From Terriglobales bacterium (GTDB taxonomy: Bacteria > Acidobacteriota > Terriglobia > Bryobacterales > Bryobacteraceae): a DNA stretch of 64,000 nt. Below are positions 48,813-57,457 of the stretch, piece after piece. The notes beneath the pieces were generated by a model. The model ran no database searches. It was given only the letters and a program-made list of their open reading frames with translations, and was not told where the DNA came from. The stretch's first letter is position 1, and each line of letters starts with the position of its first letter. Location: NCBI GenBank assembly GCA_021372245.1, contig JAJFUV010000028.1, positions 61,585-125,584 of the forward strand, read 5' to 3'. The translations under genes were made by a program, and so were the position numbers.

Positions 48813-50420
48813 ATGAACCTACTGCGGTCGAAGCTCGTCGTAGCGGCAGCGATTCTTCTCGGAGTTTCGCTTCCAGGGCTGGCGGCGGAATCAATCTCCG
48901 GCCAGGTGGTACACGCCTTGACAGGCAATCCCTTGCGGCGCGTGACATTGACGGCCAAGCGCATCGATGGCAAAGGCGAGCCGGCAACCACGCAGGTGGA
49001 TGACTACGGCCGGTTCGTCTTCCAAAATCTCGCCGCGGGAGGATACCTGCTCTCAGGGGAACGCAACGGCTTCGACCGGCAAATCCATGGTTCGCGCTCG
49101 AATCCGAACACCGGCACCGTGCTGGCGGTTAAGGATGGGCAACCCGTCACCGGGGTGGTCTTCCGCTTGTTTCCCAATGCCGTCCTGTCTGGGCGTGTGC
49201 TGGACTCGGACGGCGAGCCGATGCCGAATGTTGGCGTGCGCGTCCTCCGCCGTGAGTACCGTGACGGCAAGCGAGATTGGTACCCGGCGAGTTTCGGCTC
49301 GACGAACGATCGCGGCGAATACCGTCTGAGCGGACTGCGCCCCGGTAACTACCTGGTGATTGCAGCCGACTATAACTTCGGACTCGCCATGCTCACCGCC
49401 ACCAAGGGAGCGCAGCCGGAGGCGCCCGACCGGATCAACGGCACCACTTACTACCCAGGCACCCTAGAGGCGGAGCGCGCCGAGCCGGTGACGGTCGTGC
49501 GCGGTGAGGACCGCCGCGGCATCGATATACAACTGCTCAAGACCACTGCCGTGCGAATTCGCGGGCGGATTGATGGCGGCGATTCCGGCGGGATGATGGT
49601 CGTGAGCCTGATGCCCAGGAGCGCCGCGCCTGTGTCCGCTCTTGCTGCGGGTGGCGGCGCGATGGTACAGCCCGGCGAGCGAACCTTCGAAGTCAAAGGC
49701 GTAAGGCCCGGCGCCTACTGGCTGTTTGCGCAATCCATGGGTGGCACTCCGGCGATGACCACACCACTTCCGATCGAGGTGAGCGACCAACACATCGACG
49801 GTGTTCGGCTTCCGTTCAGCGAAGGTGTCGAAGTCGCGGGCCGGGTGGTATCTGAAGGCAGCGTCGATGGCACGTCCGTGCATTTGGCAAGCGTGGAGTT
49901 CTCGTTGAGGCGGTTTTACTCCGCCACAGCGGACCAATCCGGCGAGTTCAAGGTGAAAGGCGTTCTGCCCGTGCCGCTCCGTCTGCGCGTGGCAAACTTG
50001 CCCTCCGGCAGTTACCTGAAGTCGGTGAAGTTGAATGGCCAAGTCGCGAATCCGGACAACCTCACCCTCTCACCGGGGGCGAAGCTTGAGATTCTGTTGG
50101 GGAAGGCTTCGGCCGAACTGAAGGGCGTCGTGCTGGGGGCGGACGAGAAGCCGTCCGCCGGCGCCACCGTGGCGTTGGTCCCCGAATCCGGCCGCGACGC
50201 GCTGTACCGCGCGGCGACGTCCGGCCACGATGGCACGTTCCTGATCCAGAATGTCGCGCCGGGCCGTTACAAAGCGCTTGCCTGGGAAGACCTGGAGCCG
50301 GAAGCTTACGGCGACCCCGAAGTGGTGAAGCTGGTGGAAGACCGCGCCGCGCAAGTAGTGTTGAAAGAGAACGGCCGCAGTGAAGTTAAGTTGAACGTCA
50401 TTCCGATCACAAAGGAGTGA
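48813..50420 (+). CDS. secreted carboxypeptidase-regulatory-like protein, A copy 2
   Basis: A 535-residue paralogue of the gene at 45440. The first ~150 residues are nearly the same, including VVHALTGNPLRRVTLTAKR and ERNGFDRQIHGSRSNPNTGTV, and the C-terminal domain (KLEILLGKASAELKGVVLGADEKPSAGATV) is also close. The middle differs clearly, as if one copy had been free to change there or is under selection for a different ligand. GGAGG precedes the ATG. Signal peptide AAAILLGVSLPGLAAES. Confidence 0.85.
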   Translation: MNLLRSKLVVAAAILLGVSLPGLAAESISGQVVHALTGNPLRRVTLTAKRIDGKGEPATTQVDDYGRFVFQNLAAGGYLLSGERNGFDRQIHGSRSNPNTGTVLAVKDGQPVTGVVFRLFPNAVLSGRVLDSDGEPMPNVGVRVLRREYRDGKRDWYPASFGSTNDRGEYRLSGLRPGNYLVIAADYNFGLAMLTATKGAQPEAPDRINGTTYYPGTLEAERAEPVTVVRGEDRRGIDIQLLKTTAVRIRGRIDGGDSGGMMVVSLMPRSAAPVSALAAGGGAMVQPGERTFEVKGVRPGAYWLFAQSMGGTPAMTTPLPIEVSDQHIDGVRLPFSEGVEVAGRVVSEGSVDGTSVHLASVEFSLRRFYSATADQSGEFKVKGVLPVPLRLRVANLPSGSYLKSVKLNGQVANPDNLTLSPGAKLEILLGKASAELKGVVLGADEKPSAGATVALVPESGRDALYRAATSGHDGTFLIQNVAPGRYKALAWEDLEPEAYGDPEVVKLVEDRAAQVVLKENGRSEVKLNVIPITKE

Positions 50421-50429
50421 GGTGCCGCA

Positions 50430-52058
50430 ATGAAATGGCTGATGATTCTCATTTCGGCCGCGCTGCTGGCGGGCGCGTTTCAGGAGAAGCAGCAAGAGCA
50501 GGCCAAGCCCGCCGTCGAGGAGAAGAAGGCTTCCATTGAAGGGACCATCGTGGACGCCGCGTCGGGAAGTCCACTGAAAAACGTCAGCGTGGCATCGCTG
50601 CTCACCACTTCTGGCGGATCGCGGACCGGAGCCACCACGGACGAGGCCGGACATTATGTCCTCAAGGACCTGGACGCCGGTAAGTACATGGTGTTCGCCC
50701 GGCACCCACGCTACGTGCCCCAGATGTACGGCTCGCGCGACAGGCCGATGGCCGGTACACCCTTGAGTCTGGCCGCTGGGCAGACGCTCAAGGGGATCGA
50801 CTTCAAGCTGCAGCCGAACGCGGTGATCTCGGGCAAGGTGCTGGACGAGGAGAACGAACCGCTCAAGGATGTCATGGTGAGCGCCCTGGCGCCCGTCTAT
50901 CAGCGCGGACGGCGGCAGTACATGCCCACGGGCGGCATGGCGAACACAAACGACTTGGGCGAGTTTCGCATCTCCAACGTAGCCGCGGGGAAATACCTGG
51001 TGATTGCGGTCATGAGGATCCGGGGCGGCGGCACGCCAGCGGAGGATGGGACCGAGCCCGCGTACCTGCCCACTTACTATCCGAATTCACCGGATGCGAG
51101 CGGCGCCGCGCCAGTCACAGTGACGGCGGGAACGGAAGCGGGCGGCACGGACATCCGCCTGATTAAGACGAAAGCCGTGCGGGTGAAAGGGAAGGTGCTG
51201 GGCGTGACTGCCGGGCAGAGGTTGTATGTCCAGCTAAGCCAGAAAGACGGCGGCATGCTTGGAATGATGTCGGGGCGTGGTGCGCCGGTCAAACCCGCCG
51301 ACGGAAGCTTTGAGATTCCCGCCGTGACGCCGGGTTCCTATGTGCTGCGAGTGATGGACATGTCCGTTCCCCGGTCTAGTGGAGTGAGTGTCCCGCTGGA
51401 AGTGGGCGACAAGCCCGTCAGGGGCGTCACGGTGGACTTCGTGCTGCCGCCGGATGTGAACGGCGAGATCGTCTTCGACGGCGAGCAGAGCCAGAAACCT
51501 GCTCTCAAGGCTCAGCGTGTCTTTCTGGAAGCCATAGAGGCGACCTCAATGCCGGCCATGGCCAATGCGGACGAAAGCGGTGCGTTCCAACTGAAGGCCG
51601 TCTCGCCGGGAAAGTACTTCGTACGTATGATGCCCATGCCGGAGGGTACCTACGTGAATTCAATCACGCTCGGCGGACAGCGGATGGCTGATGACGGGCT
51701 GGAGATAGCGGCCGGGGGCGGGGGGAAGCTGGAGATCAAGCTGCGGGCAGGCGCGGCACAGGTCGAGGGCACGGTGCAGGACGCCGAAGGGCAGCCGGTG
51801 TCCGGTGCCACGGTGGCCATGATCCCGAAATCGAAGAGTTATCCGCTTCATCAGCTCAGCGGGGCCGACCAGAAGGGCGCATTCACCTTTAAGAACGTCA
51901 CGCCGGAAGATTACCTGCTGCTCGCGGTGCAGGACATGGAGCCGGGCGCCCACATGGATCCGGAGTTCGTGAAACGTTACGAGAGCAAAGGCGAAAAGCT
52001 TACCCTCAAGGAAAACGACCGCAAGGGCGTGACGCTGAAGCTGATCCCCAAGGAGTAA
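50430..52058 (+). CDS. secreted carboxypeptidase-regulatory-like protein, B copy 2
   Basis: A 542-residue paralogue of the gene at 47057, with a signal peptide (MKWLMILISAALLAGAF), a short Lys/Glu-rich linker and the same three repeats: SIEGTIVDAASGSPLKNVSV; ISGKVLDEENEPLKDVMVSAL; VEGTVQDAEGQPVSGATVAMIPKSKS. It is 13 residues shorter at the N-terminal side. Last gene of the duplicated cassette; it is followed by the DapA-like gene after a 76-bp gap. Confidence 0.85.
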   Translation: MKWLMILISAALLAGAFQEKQQEQAKPAVEEKKASIEGTIVDAASGSPLKNVSVASLLTTSGGSRTGATTDEAGHYVLKDLDAGKYMVFARHPRYVPQMYGSRDRPMAGTPLSLAAGQTLKGIDFKLQPNAVISGKVLDEENEPLKDVMVSALAPVYQRGRRQYMPTGGMANTNDLGEFRISNVAAGKYLVIAVMRIRGGGTPAEDGTEPAYLPTYYPNSPDASGAAPVTVTAGTEAGGTDIRLIKTKAVRVKGKVLGVTAGQRLYVQLSQKDGGMLGMMSGRGAPVKPADGSFEIPAVTPGSYVLRVMDMSVPRSSGVSVPLEVGDKPVRGVTVDFVLPPDVNGEIVFDGEQSQKPALKAQRVFLEAIEATSMPAMANADESGAFQLKAVSPGKYFVRMMPMPEGTYVNSITLGGQRMADDGLEIAAGGGGKLEIKLRAGAAQVEGTVQDAEGQPVSGATVAMIPKSKSYPLHQLSGADQKGAFTFKNVTPEDYLLLAVQDMEPGAHMDPEFVKRYESKGEKLTLKENDRKGVTLKLIPKE

Positions 52059-52134
52059 ACCGGGCAAGCTCCTCCGTTAAGTTCGCACACGTTTCGCGAT
52101 ATATTGGAACATTCCGCGATCTTCAGGAGGTAGC

Positions 52135-53241
52135 TTGAACCGACGCAGTTTCCTGGGAACCATGAGTGTGGCCGGACCGGCCGCAAGTGCCGCCACCGGC
52201 GCCCCCGCGGCGCCATCGCGAAAAGGGCTGACAAAAGAGCGCTATCGAGGCGTCTTCGCCTACCCGCCGACCCCGTTCGCAGACGACCTGTCGCTGGACG
52301 AGGAAGCGCTGCGCTCCAATATCCGCAAGCTGGTGCGCCTGGGCGTGGACGGCATCGTACTGGCCGGCTCGACCGGCGAATTCTACACCCTCACCGACGC
52401 CGAGCACCGGCGCATCGCCGAAATCCTGGCGGAGGAGACGCGTTCACACGGCGTAGTGAGCGTGATCGGCGCGCAGGGGCTCAACCCCAAGGAAGTCATC
52501 GATCGCGGCCGGGCAGCCATGGACGCCGGCTGCGAAGCCGTGCTGGCCATGCAGCCGTTCTATTCCACACTCAAGAAGCGCGAGCTGATGGCCTTCTGGG
52601 AGCAGTTCTCCAAAGCCTGCCCCGATCTCGGCATCATCATCTACCACTTCGATTGGATCCGGCAGGAGTACACAGCGGAAACTTTCCGCCAACTGGCGCA
52701 ACTGCCGAACATGGTGGGCAGCAAGGAAGCGCACTTCGACTTCCGCGCGTGGCGCGCGCTGCAAGGCGCCACGGGGCTGGTACACATGAGCGCCACCGAC
52801 GCCGGCTGGCTGGTGGAAATGTGCCGGCTCGGCGCGCCCGGGGTGGGCAGCGTGAGCCTTACCCTGATGCCTCATCTCGAGCAGAAAGCGTTGAAGCTCT
52901 GCGGCGAAGGCAAGTACGAGGAGGCCGAACGCGTCTGGGCGCTGTTCACCGAAGTGGTGGGCCGGTTGCGCGCGGGAGCCGGACGGCCATACCTCGCGCC
53001 TCCCGAGTTAAAGGGATGGGACGAGTACGGCGGAGCCGCGCGCGGCAAGGCGCTCAACGATGCTTTCGGATTCATTAAAGCCGGCCCGCCGCGTCCTCCG
53101 GGTCTGCCCGTTCCTAAAGATTTGCAGATGCGTTTGAAGGATTTCATATTGGCGCGGTACCCCGAGGCCGTTCCTCCGGCCGACTTCCTGGACACGATTC
53201 CTCCGGGCACGAAAATGTGGCCGCGCCGCGAGAAAGCGTAA
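52135..53241 (+). CDS. Tat-exported dihydrodipicolinate synthase (DapA)-family protein
   Basis: A 368-residue class I aldolase-like TIM barrel. The Schiff-base Lys is in MVGSKEAHFDF (residue ~200) and the catalytic Tyr in LGIIIYHFDWIR; the substrate loop is VLAGSTGEFYTLTDAE. The N-terminus (NRRSFLGTMSVAGPAASAAT) is a twin-arginine leader, unusual because DapA is cytoplasmic. A ~60-residue C-terminal extension ends PPGTKMWPRREKA. The TTG start is decided by AGGAGG (52125-52130) 4 nt upstream. A role in cleaving a 2-keto-3-deoxy sugar acid or sialic-acid-like compound in the periplasm is inferred. Confidence 0.87.
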   Translation: MNRRSFLGTMSVAGPAASAATGAPAAPSRKGLTKERYRGVFAYPPTPFADDLSLDEEALRSNIRKLVRLGVDGIVLAGSTGEFYTLTDAEHRRIAEILAEETRSHGVVSVIGAQGLNPKEVIDRGRAAMDAGCEAVLAMQPFYSTLKKRELMAFWEQFSKACPDLGIIIYHFDWIRQEYTAETFRQLAQLPNMVGSKEAHFDFRAWRALQGATGLVHMSATDAGWLVEMCRLGAPGVGSVSLTLMPHLEQKALKLCGEGKYEEAERVWALFTEVVGRLRAGAGRPYLAPPELKGWDEYGGAARGKALNDAFGFIKAGPPRPPGLPVPKDLQMRLKDFILARYPEAVPPADFLDTIPPGTKMWPRREKA

Positions 53242-53251
53242 GGTTCATTCG

Positions 53252-55258
53252 ATGCTTCAACGAACTGCTGTGTTGATCACGGCCCTGTCGGGCCTTGCCT
53301 TGGCTGCGCACAATCCACTGTTGCCGCGTCCTGTGAAGGTCCGCTACGGTGAAGGCTCGGTTCGCGTTTCCGAGCTTTCCATCCGTTTCGCCAAACCGGC
53401 GAGCGCCGAGGACCGCTTTGTTCAGAAACTGCTCTCAGGCCGGCTCAAGTTCGCCGCGAGCGGGGCGAAGCAGCTCACCCTGAACCGCACGGGCGAAGGG
53501 GCGGCCCTGCCGGGCGTGGACGAAAAGGCCGGCCCGGAGTCCCGCGAGGCTTACTCGATCAAAGTTGCTCCGCCAGGCGTTGAAGTCCGTGCCAAATCGA
53601 GCGCGGGTTTGTTTTACGCTGCGCAGACGATTCTGCAACTTGCCGAGGGCTCGGGCGCGGCGGCCGCGCTGCCGGTGGTTGAAATCGAGGACTACCCGTC
53701 GCTCGCCTATCGCGGCTTCATGATGGACATGAGCCACGGCGGGTTGCCGACCGAAGACGAAGTGAAGCGCCAACTCGACTTCCTGGCTCGCTGGAAAGCC
53801 AACCAGTACTACTTCTACTCGGAAGCCAGCATCGAGTTCAAAGGCTACCCGATCCTGAATCCCACTGCGCGGTTCACGCAGGACGAAGTGCGCCGCATTG
53901 TCGCCTACGGGCGCGAGCGCCACATCGACATAGTCCCATGCGTGGAACTCTACGGCCACCTCCACGACCTGTTCCGCCTGGAAAAGTACGCCGACCTGGC
54001 TCCGTTGCGTTACGGCGGCGAATTCGATCCGCGCAATCCGGCCGTCCGGCCTTTGATCCAGGACTGGGTGCAGCAACTGGTGCGGATGTTCCCCAGCCCG
54101 TTCTTCCACATCGGCATGGATGAGACCTACGAACTGGAGAAGGTGGCCAGCGTCGCCGCCGGCGGCACGGATCCCGGGCGGCTTTACATAGACCACTTCA
54201 AGCAGGTGGCGCGCATTGTCCAGGCTCAAGGTAAGCGTCCCATGATCTGGGCCGACATCCTGACGCGCTATCCGGAAGTGATCCCGGAACTCAAGGGTGG
54301 TACCATCGCCGTGCCCTGGGTTTACGGGCCGGAGAAGGATTACACGCGACACGTGGCGCCGTTCGCGGCTTCGAAGGTGCCTACGTTCATCGCCACGGCC
54401 GTCACCAACTGGGAAGACATCACACCAAAATTCACGCGCACTTTCGATAACGTGGACCAGTTCCTTGCGGCGGGCCGCAAGTACGGCGTGCTGGGCATGC
54501 TGCACACCGGCTGGACCGACGATGCGCACGTTCTGTACCGCCCGTCGTTCGCCGCCGTGGCCTATGGCGTGATCGCGCCGTGGCAGGCCGCGCCTATCGA
54601 TCGTGCGAGCTACTACTCGGATTACGCGAAACTGATGTACCCGCACGACGCGGCCGCGCGCGTCGCCTCGGCGCTGGACGCGCTGCAGAAATCGGACGAC
54701 TTGCTGTTCGAAGGCCTGGGTGGCCGCACGCGCCACCAGATGTGGCTCGATCCGCTCGATCCCAAACGGCTGAAGTTTTTCGCCGCGCACCGCGAGCAAT
54801 TGCGCGAAGGCCGCATACGGGCTGAAGAAGCCCAGGAGCACCTGTTGCAGGCCATCGCCAAGGGCGGAGATCCGGCGACGTTGGACGGCCTGCTGCTGGG
54901 CGCGCGCACGCTGGACTATGCGGGGATGAAGCCGCTGTTCGCACTGCAGATCGCCGATTATGTGGAACGCTGCCGCGTGGAAAAAGACGCCGCTTCGGTG
55001 CGCCTGTTCCTGCGCATCGAGACAGTGGATAAGGATCACAGCCTGCTTGCCGATCTGTCCGACGCTGCCATGGAACTCAAAGAGGAGTTCCAACGCAACT
55101 GGCTCAACGAATACACGCGCTACCGCCTGGGCTCGGCGCTTGGACGCTGGGACATGGAGTACCAATACTGGCGCAAGCTGCAGAGGAACATCGAGCTGTT
55201 TGCTCGCGAGTACAAGCAAGGTGACCCGGTGCCCGCGCTCGAATCGTTCCGGCCGTAG
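53252..55258 (+). CDS. secreted GH20 beta-N-acetylhexosaminidase-like protein
   Basis: A 668-residue protein with a signal peptide (TAVLITALSGLALAA). An N-terminal GH20b-like domain (residues ~25-140) is followed by a TIM barrel starting SLAYRGFMMDMSHGGLPTEDEVKRQLDFLARWKAN. The catalytic Asp-Glu pair is in FHIGMDETYELE (residue ~290), the GH20 signature. Residues ~490-668 form a helical C-terminal domain. It would release terminal N-acetylhexosamines. It starts 10 bp after the DapA-like gene, suggesting joint expression; TAAGGT lies 7 nt before its ATG. Confidence 0.88.
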   Translation: MLQRTAVLITALSGLALAAHNPLLPRPVKVRYGEGSVRVSELSIRFAKPASAEDRFVQKLLSGRLKFAASGAKQLTLNRTGEGAALPGVDEKAGPESREAYSIKVAPPGVEVRAKSSAGLFYAAQTILQLAEGSGAAAALPVVEIEDYPSLAYRGFMMDMSHGGLPTEDEVKRQLDFLARWKANQYYFYSEASIEFKGYPILNPTARFTQDEVRRIVAYGRERHIDIVPCVELYGHLHDLFRLEKYADLAPLRYGGEFDPRNPAVRPLIQDWVQQLVRMFPSPFFHIGMDETYELEKVASVAAGGTDPGRLYIDHFKQVARIVQAQGKRPMIWADILTRYPEVIPELKGGTIAVPWVYGPEKDYTRHVAPFAASKVPTFIATAVTNWEDITPKFTRTFDNVDQFLAAGRKYGVLGMLHTGWTDDAHVLYRPSFAAVAYGVIAPWQAAPIDRASYYSDYAKLMYPHDAAARVASALDALQKSDDLLFEGLGGRTRHQMWLDPLDPKRLKFFAAHREQLREGRIRAEEAQEHLLQAIAKGGDPATLDGLLLGARTLDYAGMKPLFALQIADYVERCRVEKDAASVRLFLRIETVDKDHSLLADLSDAAMELKEEFQRNWLNEYTRYRLGSALGRWDMEYQYWRKLQRNIELFAREYKQGDPVPALESFRP

Positions 55259-55269
55259 GCCACCTTGCC

Positions 55270-57384
55270 CTACGGAGCAGCTTTCAGGTTACGGTTCTCC
55301 ATAAGTTTGGTCAGGACTGTCCTCTCCCAGTCCGTCTCCGCAGGGTTGAAGCCCATCTGGACCCATTGCCATTTACCTTGGGCGTCGATGATCCAGTTCT
55401 GCGGCACGCCCACGCTTTCGAGCAGGATGGTCACATAGCGCTCGGCCGGCAGCACCGGGAACGTGTACTTCTTCTCCTTCACGAACGGCCCCACGAGCCC
55501 GATATCCGAGTCGATATTAAGACTCAAAATCGCGATGTCGCTCCGGTCTTTCACCTGCTCATAGAGCTTTTGTAAATGCGGAAGCTCAGTCTGGCAGGGG
55601 CCGCACCATGTGGCCCAGACATTGATCAGCACGGCCTTCCCTTCCATCGACTTCAGCTGCCAGCGCTTGCCGGTCAGGTCGGGCAAATCGAAGCCAACAA
55701 TCCGCTGCGTGGGACGTTCCCAGGTTCCTTTTTCGGAACTCTGGATGTTCACAGCCGGTTTGCGCCACATTTCCCAGGCCACGTCCGTGCCGCCTGTGGA
55801 TTTCCAGAAGCGGCGGGCGTCCTCCATCAGGGGGTCCACCACACGGCCGTACACCGGGTCGGGATCCTTCTTCCGCGAATGGAGGGCGGCCTGATAGTAA
55901 GCCAGGGCGTCGGCCGTGCGGCCCTCCACCTCGGCCAGGCGCGCAAGGTTAGCCAGCCGCTCGGTCTTCAGCCCTTCCGGGGCGGGCGGTTCGATCTGCG
56001 CCCTCACCCTGGCGGCCAGTTCAGGCCGTTTCAGCAACCGTGCAGCGCGCAAGGTCGCCTCGGCCACCAACTGCCGCTGCCGGAGCTTGTAGTCAATCAT
56101 TATCTTGCGGGCCTGATCGGAGGTCTCGTCCATATCGAGCATGATGTTGGGTGCGTCCAGTGACTTCGCCGCCGTCTCCAGGAGCACCGGCACACGGTCG
56201 AGCGCCAGGCCGCGTTGCATCAGCACATCCGCAACGGTCACCGCTATGCTGGAGGAAACGTCCGGGTTCCGGGCGTTCCGCTTCTCCCACTCGTTCACGA
56301 TCTCCAGCACACGCGCGTCGGGCAACTTGGGCAAATAGCGCAGGTACGGTAACAGCGAGTCCTTCAAATACGGGATGCCCGGATACTGGCGGAGCATTTC
56401 CTCCTGCCGGGCGAAGTTCTGCTCCAGCCAGACGTCCCACTCGGCCGCAGTCGCCGTCGGGGCCGGCGGCTTCTTCTCCTCGTAAGTACGGCGGGAGGCC
56501 AAGGAGAACGCTCGCTGGCTGGCGGGTTGCTCGCGAATCAGGCGGTCTTCAAGCGCCGTGATAATCTCCTTCGAGGAGCCGACCTGCTTGTGGCCGTTGA
56601 TCAGCATGTCGTACCACTCCGGGCTGGCAGGCTTGGGTGTCAGCTTCTCCAGCCGCTGGAGGTCGGCGGCGATCTGCTTGCGAAGTTCGGCGTGCTCGGA
56701 CATCGGCCGGATGCGGAACTCCAGCCGCCACAGCCGTTCATAGAAAAGCAGTTTGCGCGGCGCGGTCTCGGCTTCGAGCGCCTGGCGCAGGTTGTGCGCC
56801 ACCCGGGCCTGTAATTCGGGCGTTCCGGCGCGGAGCAGGATGTACAGCGGATTGACTTCAAAACCGGTCGGGCAGAGCTCGAAATACTTGGCCATGTTCC
56901 CGGCGGCTTTGGCTTCATCTTTGAACTTGGCCGAACGTGACAGGATGCTCGAAAGCGACACGTAGGGGTAGGACAACTTAGGGTCCAGCTCCTTGGCCCG
57001 CTCCAGTTGGCGCACCGACTCCGCCGTGTTGAAGCGCTGCAACAGGAACCCGTAAAGATAGACCGACACCGCGTCCTTGCGCGTCTCGGCCCGCTGGCGG
57101 TATCGCTCGCGCAGCGCGGGAAACTCCCGGTAGAGCCGGACGTCCTGGGTGAAAAGCTCAATGTAACAGCGGTGGAGATCGATGTCCTCGGGGGCGGCCG
57201 CCAACCACTTCTCCAGTTTCGGCCGCGCCCAGAGGGCATACTCGTACGACGGTATGGTTTCGCGGCCTTTGTCGAGCGCGTCCAGGTGCGCTTGGGTATC
57301 GGGGCTTATGCTGCAGGAGGGTTGCGCCGCGAGTGCCGCGCAGCCAAGAAGTAAAGCGGCAAGGAACCGTTTCAGAGTAGGCAT
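55270..57384 (-). CDS. secreted TlpA-like thioredoxin-domain protein with helical repeats
   Basis: A 704-residue protein with signal peptide (KRFLAALLLGCAALAAQ). Residues ~30-540 are helical with TPR-like units (ESVRQLERAKELDPKLSYPYVSLSSIL). The C-terminal ~140 residues are a TlpA/ResA-type thioredoxin fold: GFDLPDLTGKRWQLKSMEGKAVLINVWATWCGPCQTELPHLQKLYEQ, with a CxxC site (WCGPC, residue ~590), and VPQNWIIDAQGKW. It is probably periplasmic and acts in thiol reduction or protein folding. GAGG precedes the ATG. Convergent with the GH20 gene. Confidence 0.87.
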   Translation of the reverse strand: MPTLKRFLAALLLGCAALAAQPSCSISPDTQAHLDALDKGRETIPSYEYALWARPKLEKWLAAAPEDIDLHRCYIELFTQDVRLYREFPALRERYRQRAETRKDAVSVYLYGFLLQRFNTAESVRQLERAKELDPKLSYPYVSLSSILSRSAKFKDEAKAAGNMAKYFELCPTGFEVNPLYILLRAGTPELQARVAHNLRQALEAETAPRKLLFYERLWRLEFRIRPMSEHAELRKQIAADLQRLEKLTPKPASPEWYDMLINGHKQVGSSKEIITALEDRLIREQPASQRAFSLASRRTYEEKKPPAPTATAAEWDVWLEQNFARQEEMLRQYPGIPYLKDSLLPYLRYLPKLPDARVLEIVNEWEKRNARNPDVSSSIAVTVADVLMQRGLALDRVPVLLETAAKSLDAPNIMLDMDETSDQARKIMIDYKLRQRQLVAEATLRAARLLKRPELAARVRAQIEPPAPEGLKTERLANLARLAEVEGRTADALAYYQAALHSRKKDPDPVYGRVVDPLMEDARRFWKSTGGTDVAWEMWRKPAVNIQSSEKGTWERPTQRIVGFDLPDLTGKRWQLKSMEGKAVLINVWATWCGPCQTELPHLQKLYEQVKDRSDIAILSLNIDSDIGLVGPFVKEKKYTFPVLPAERYVTILLESVGVPQNWIIDAQGKWQWVQMGFNPAETDWERTVLTKLMENRNLKAAP

Positions 57385-57457
57385 GTTTCCTCTGATGGCT
57401 TGACGCTGGATCCGGCCGGATAGTTTAGATAAGTTGGCCGGACACGAGGTGGCCAGC

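Larger units (their letters stand above)
48734..52058 (+). repeat. tandem segmental duplication, copy 2
   Basis: Begins with a remnant of the permease 3' end (48731-48767 still reads like LDPVDALRYE and its stop), then repeats the spacer and the A and B genes. The internal A-B spacing (9 bp) is the same in both copies. The two copies have diverged at many codons, so the event is not recent. Confidence 0.9.

Noticed and set aside
53435..55219. Minus-strand frame of almost 600 codons opposite GH20
   Set aside because: Shadow of the GH20 gene; no domain seen. The same applies to the long frame opposite 59960-61279.
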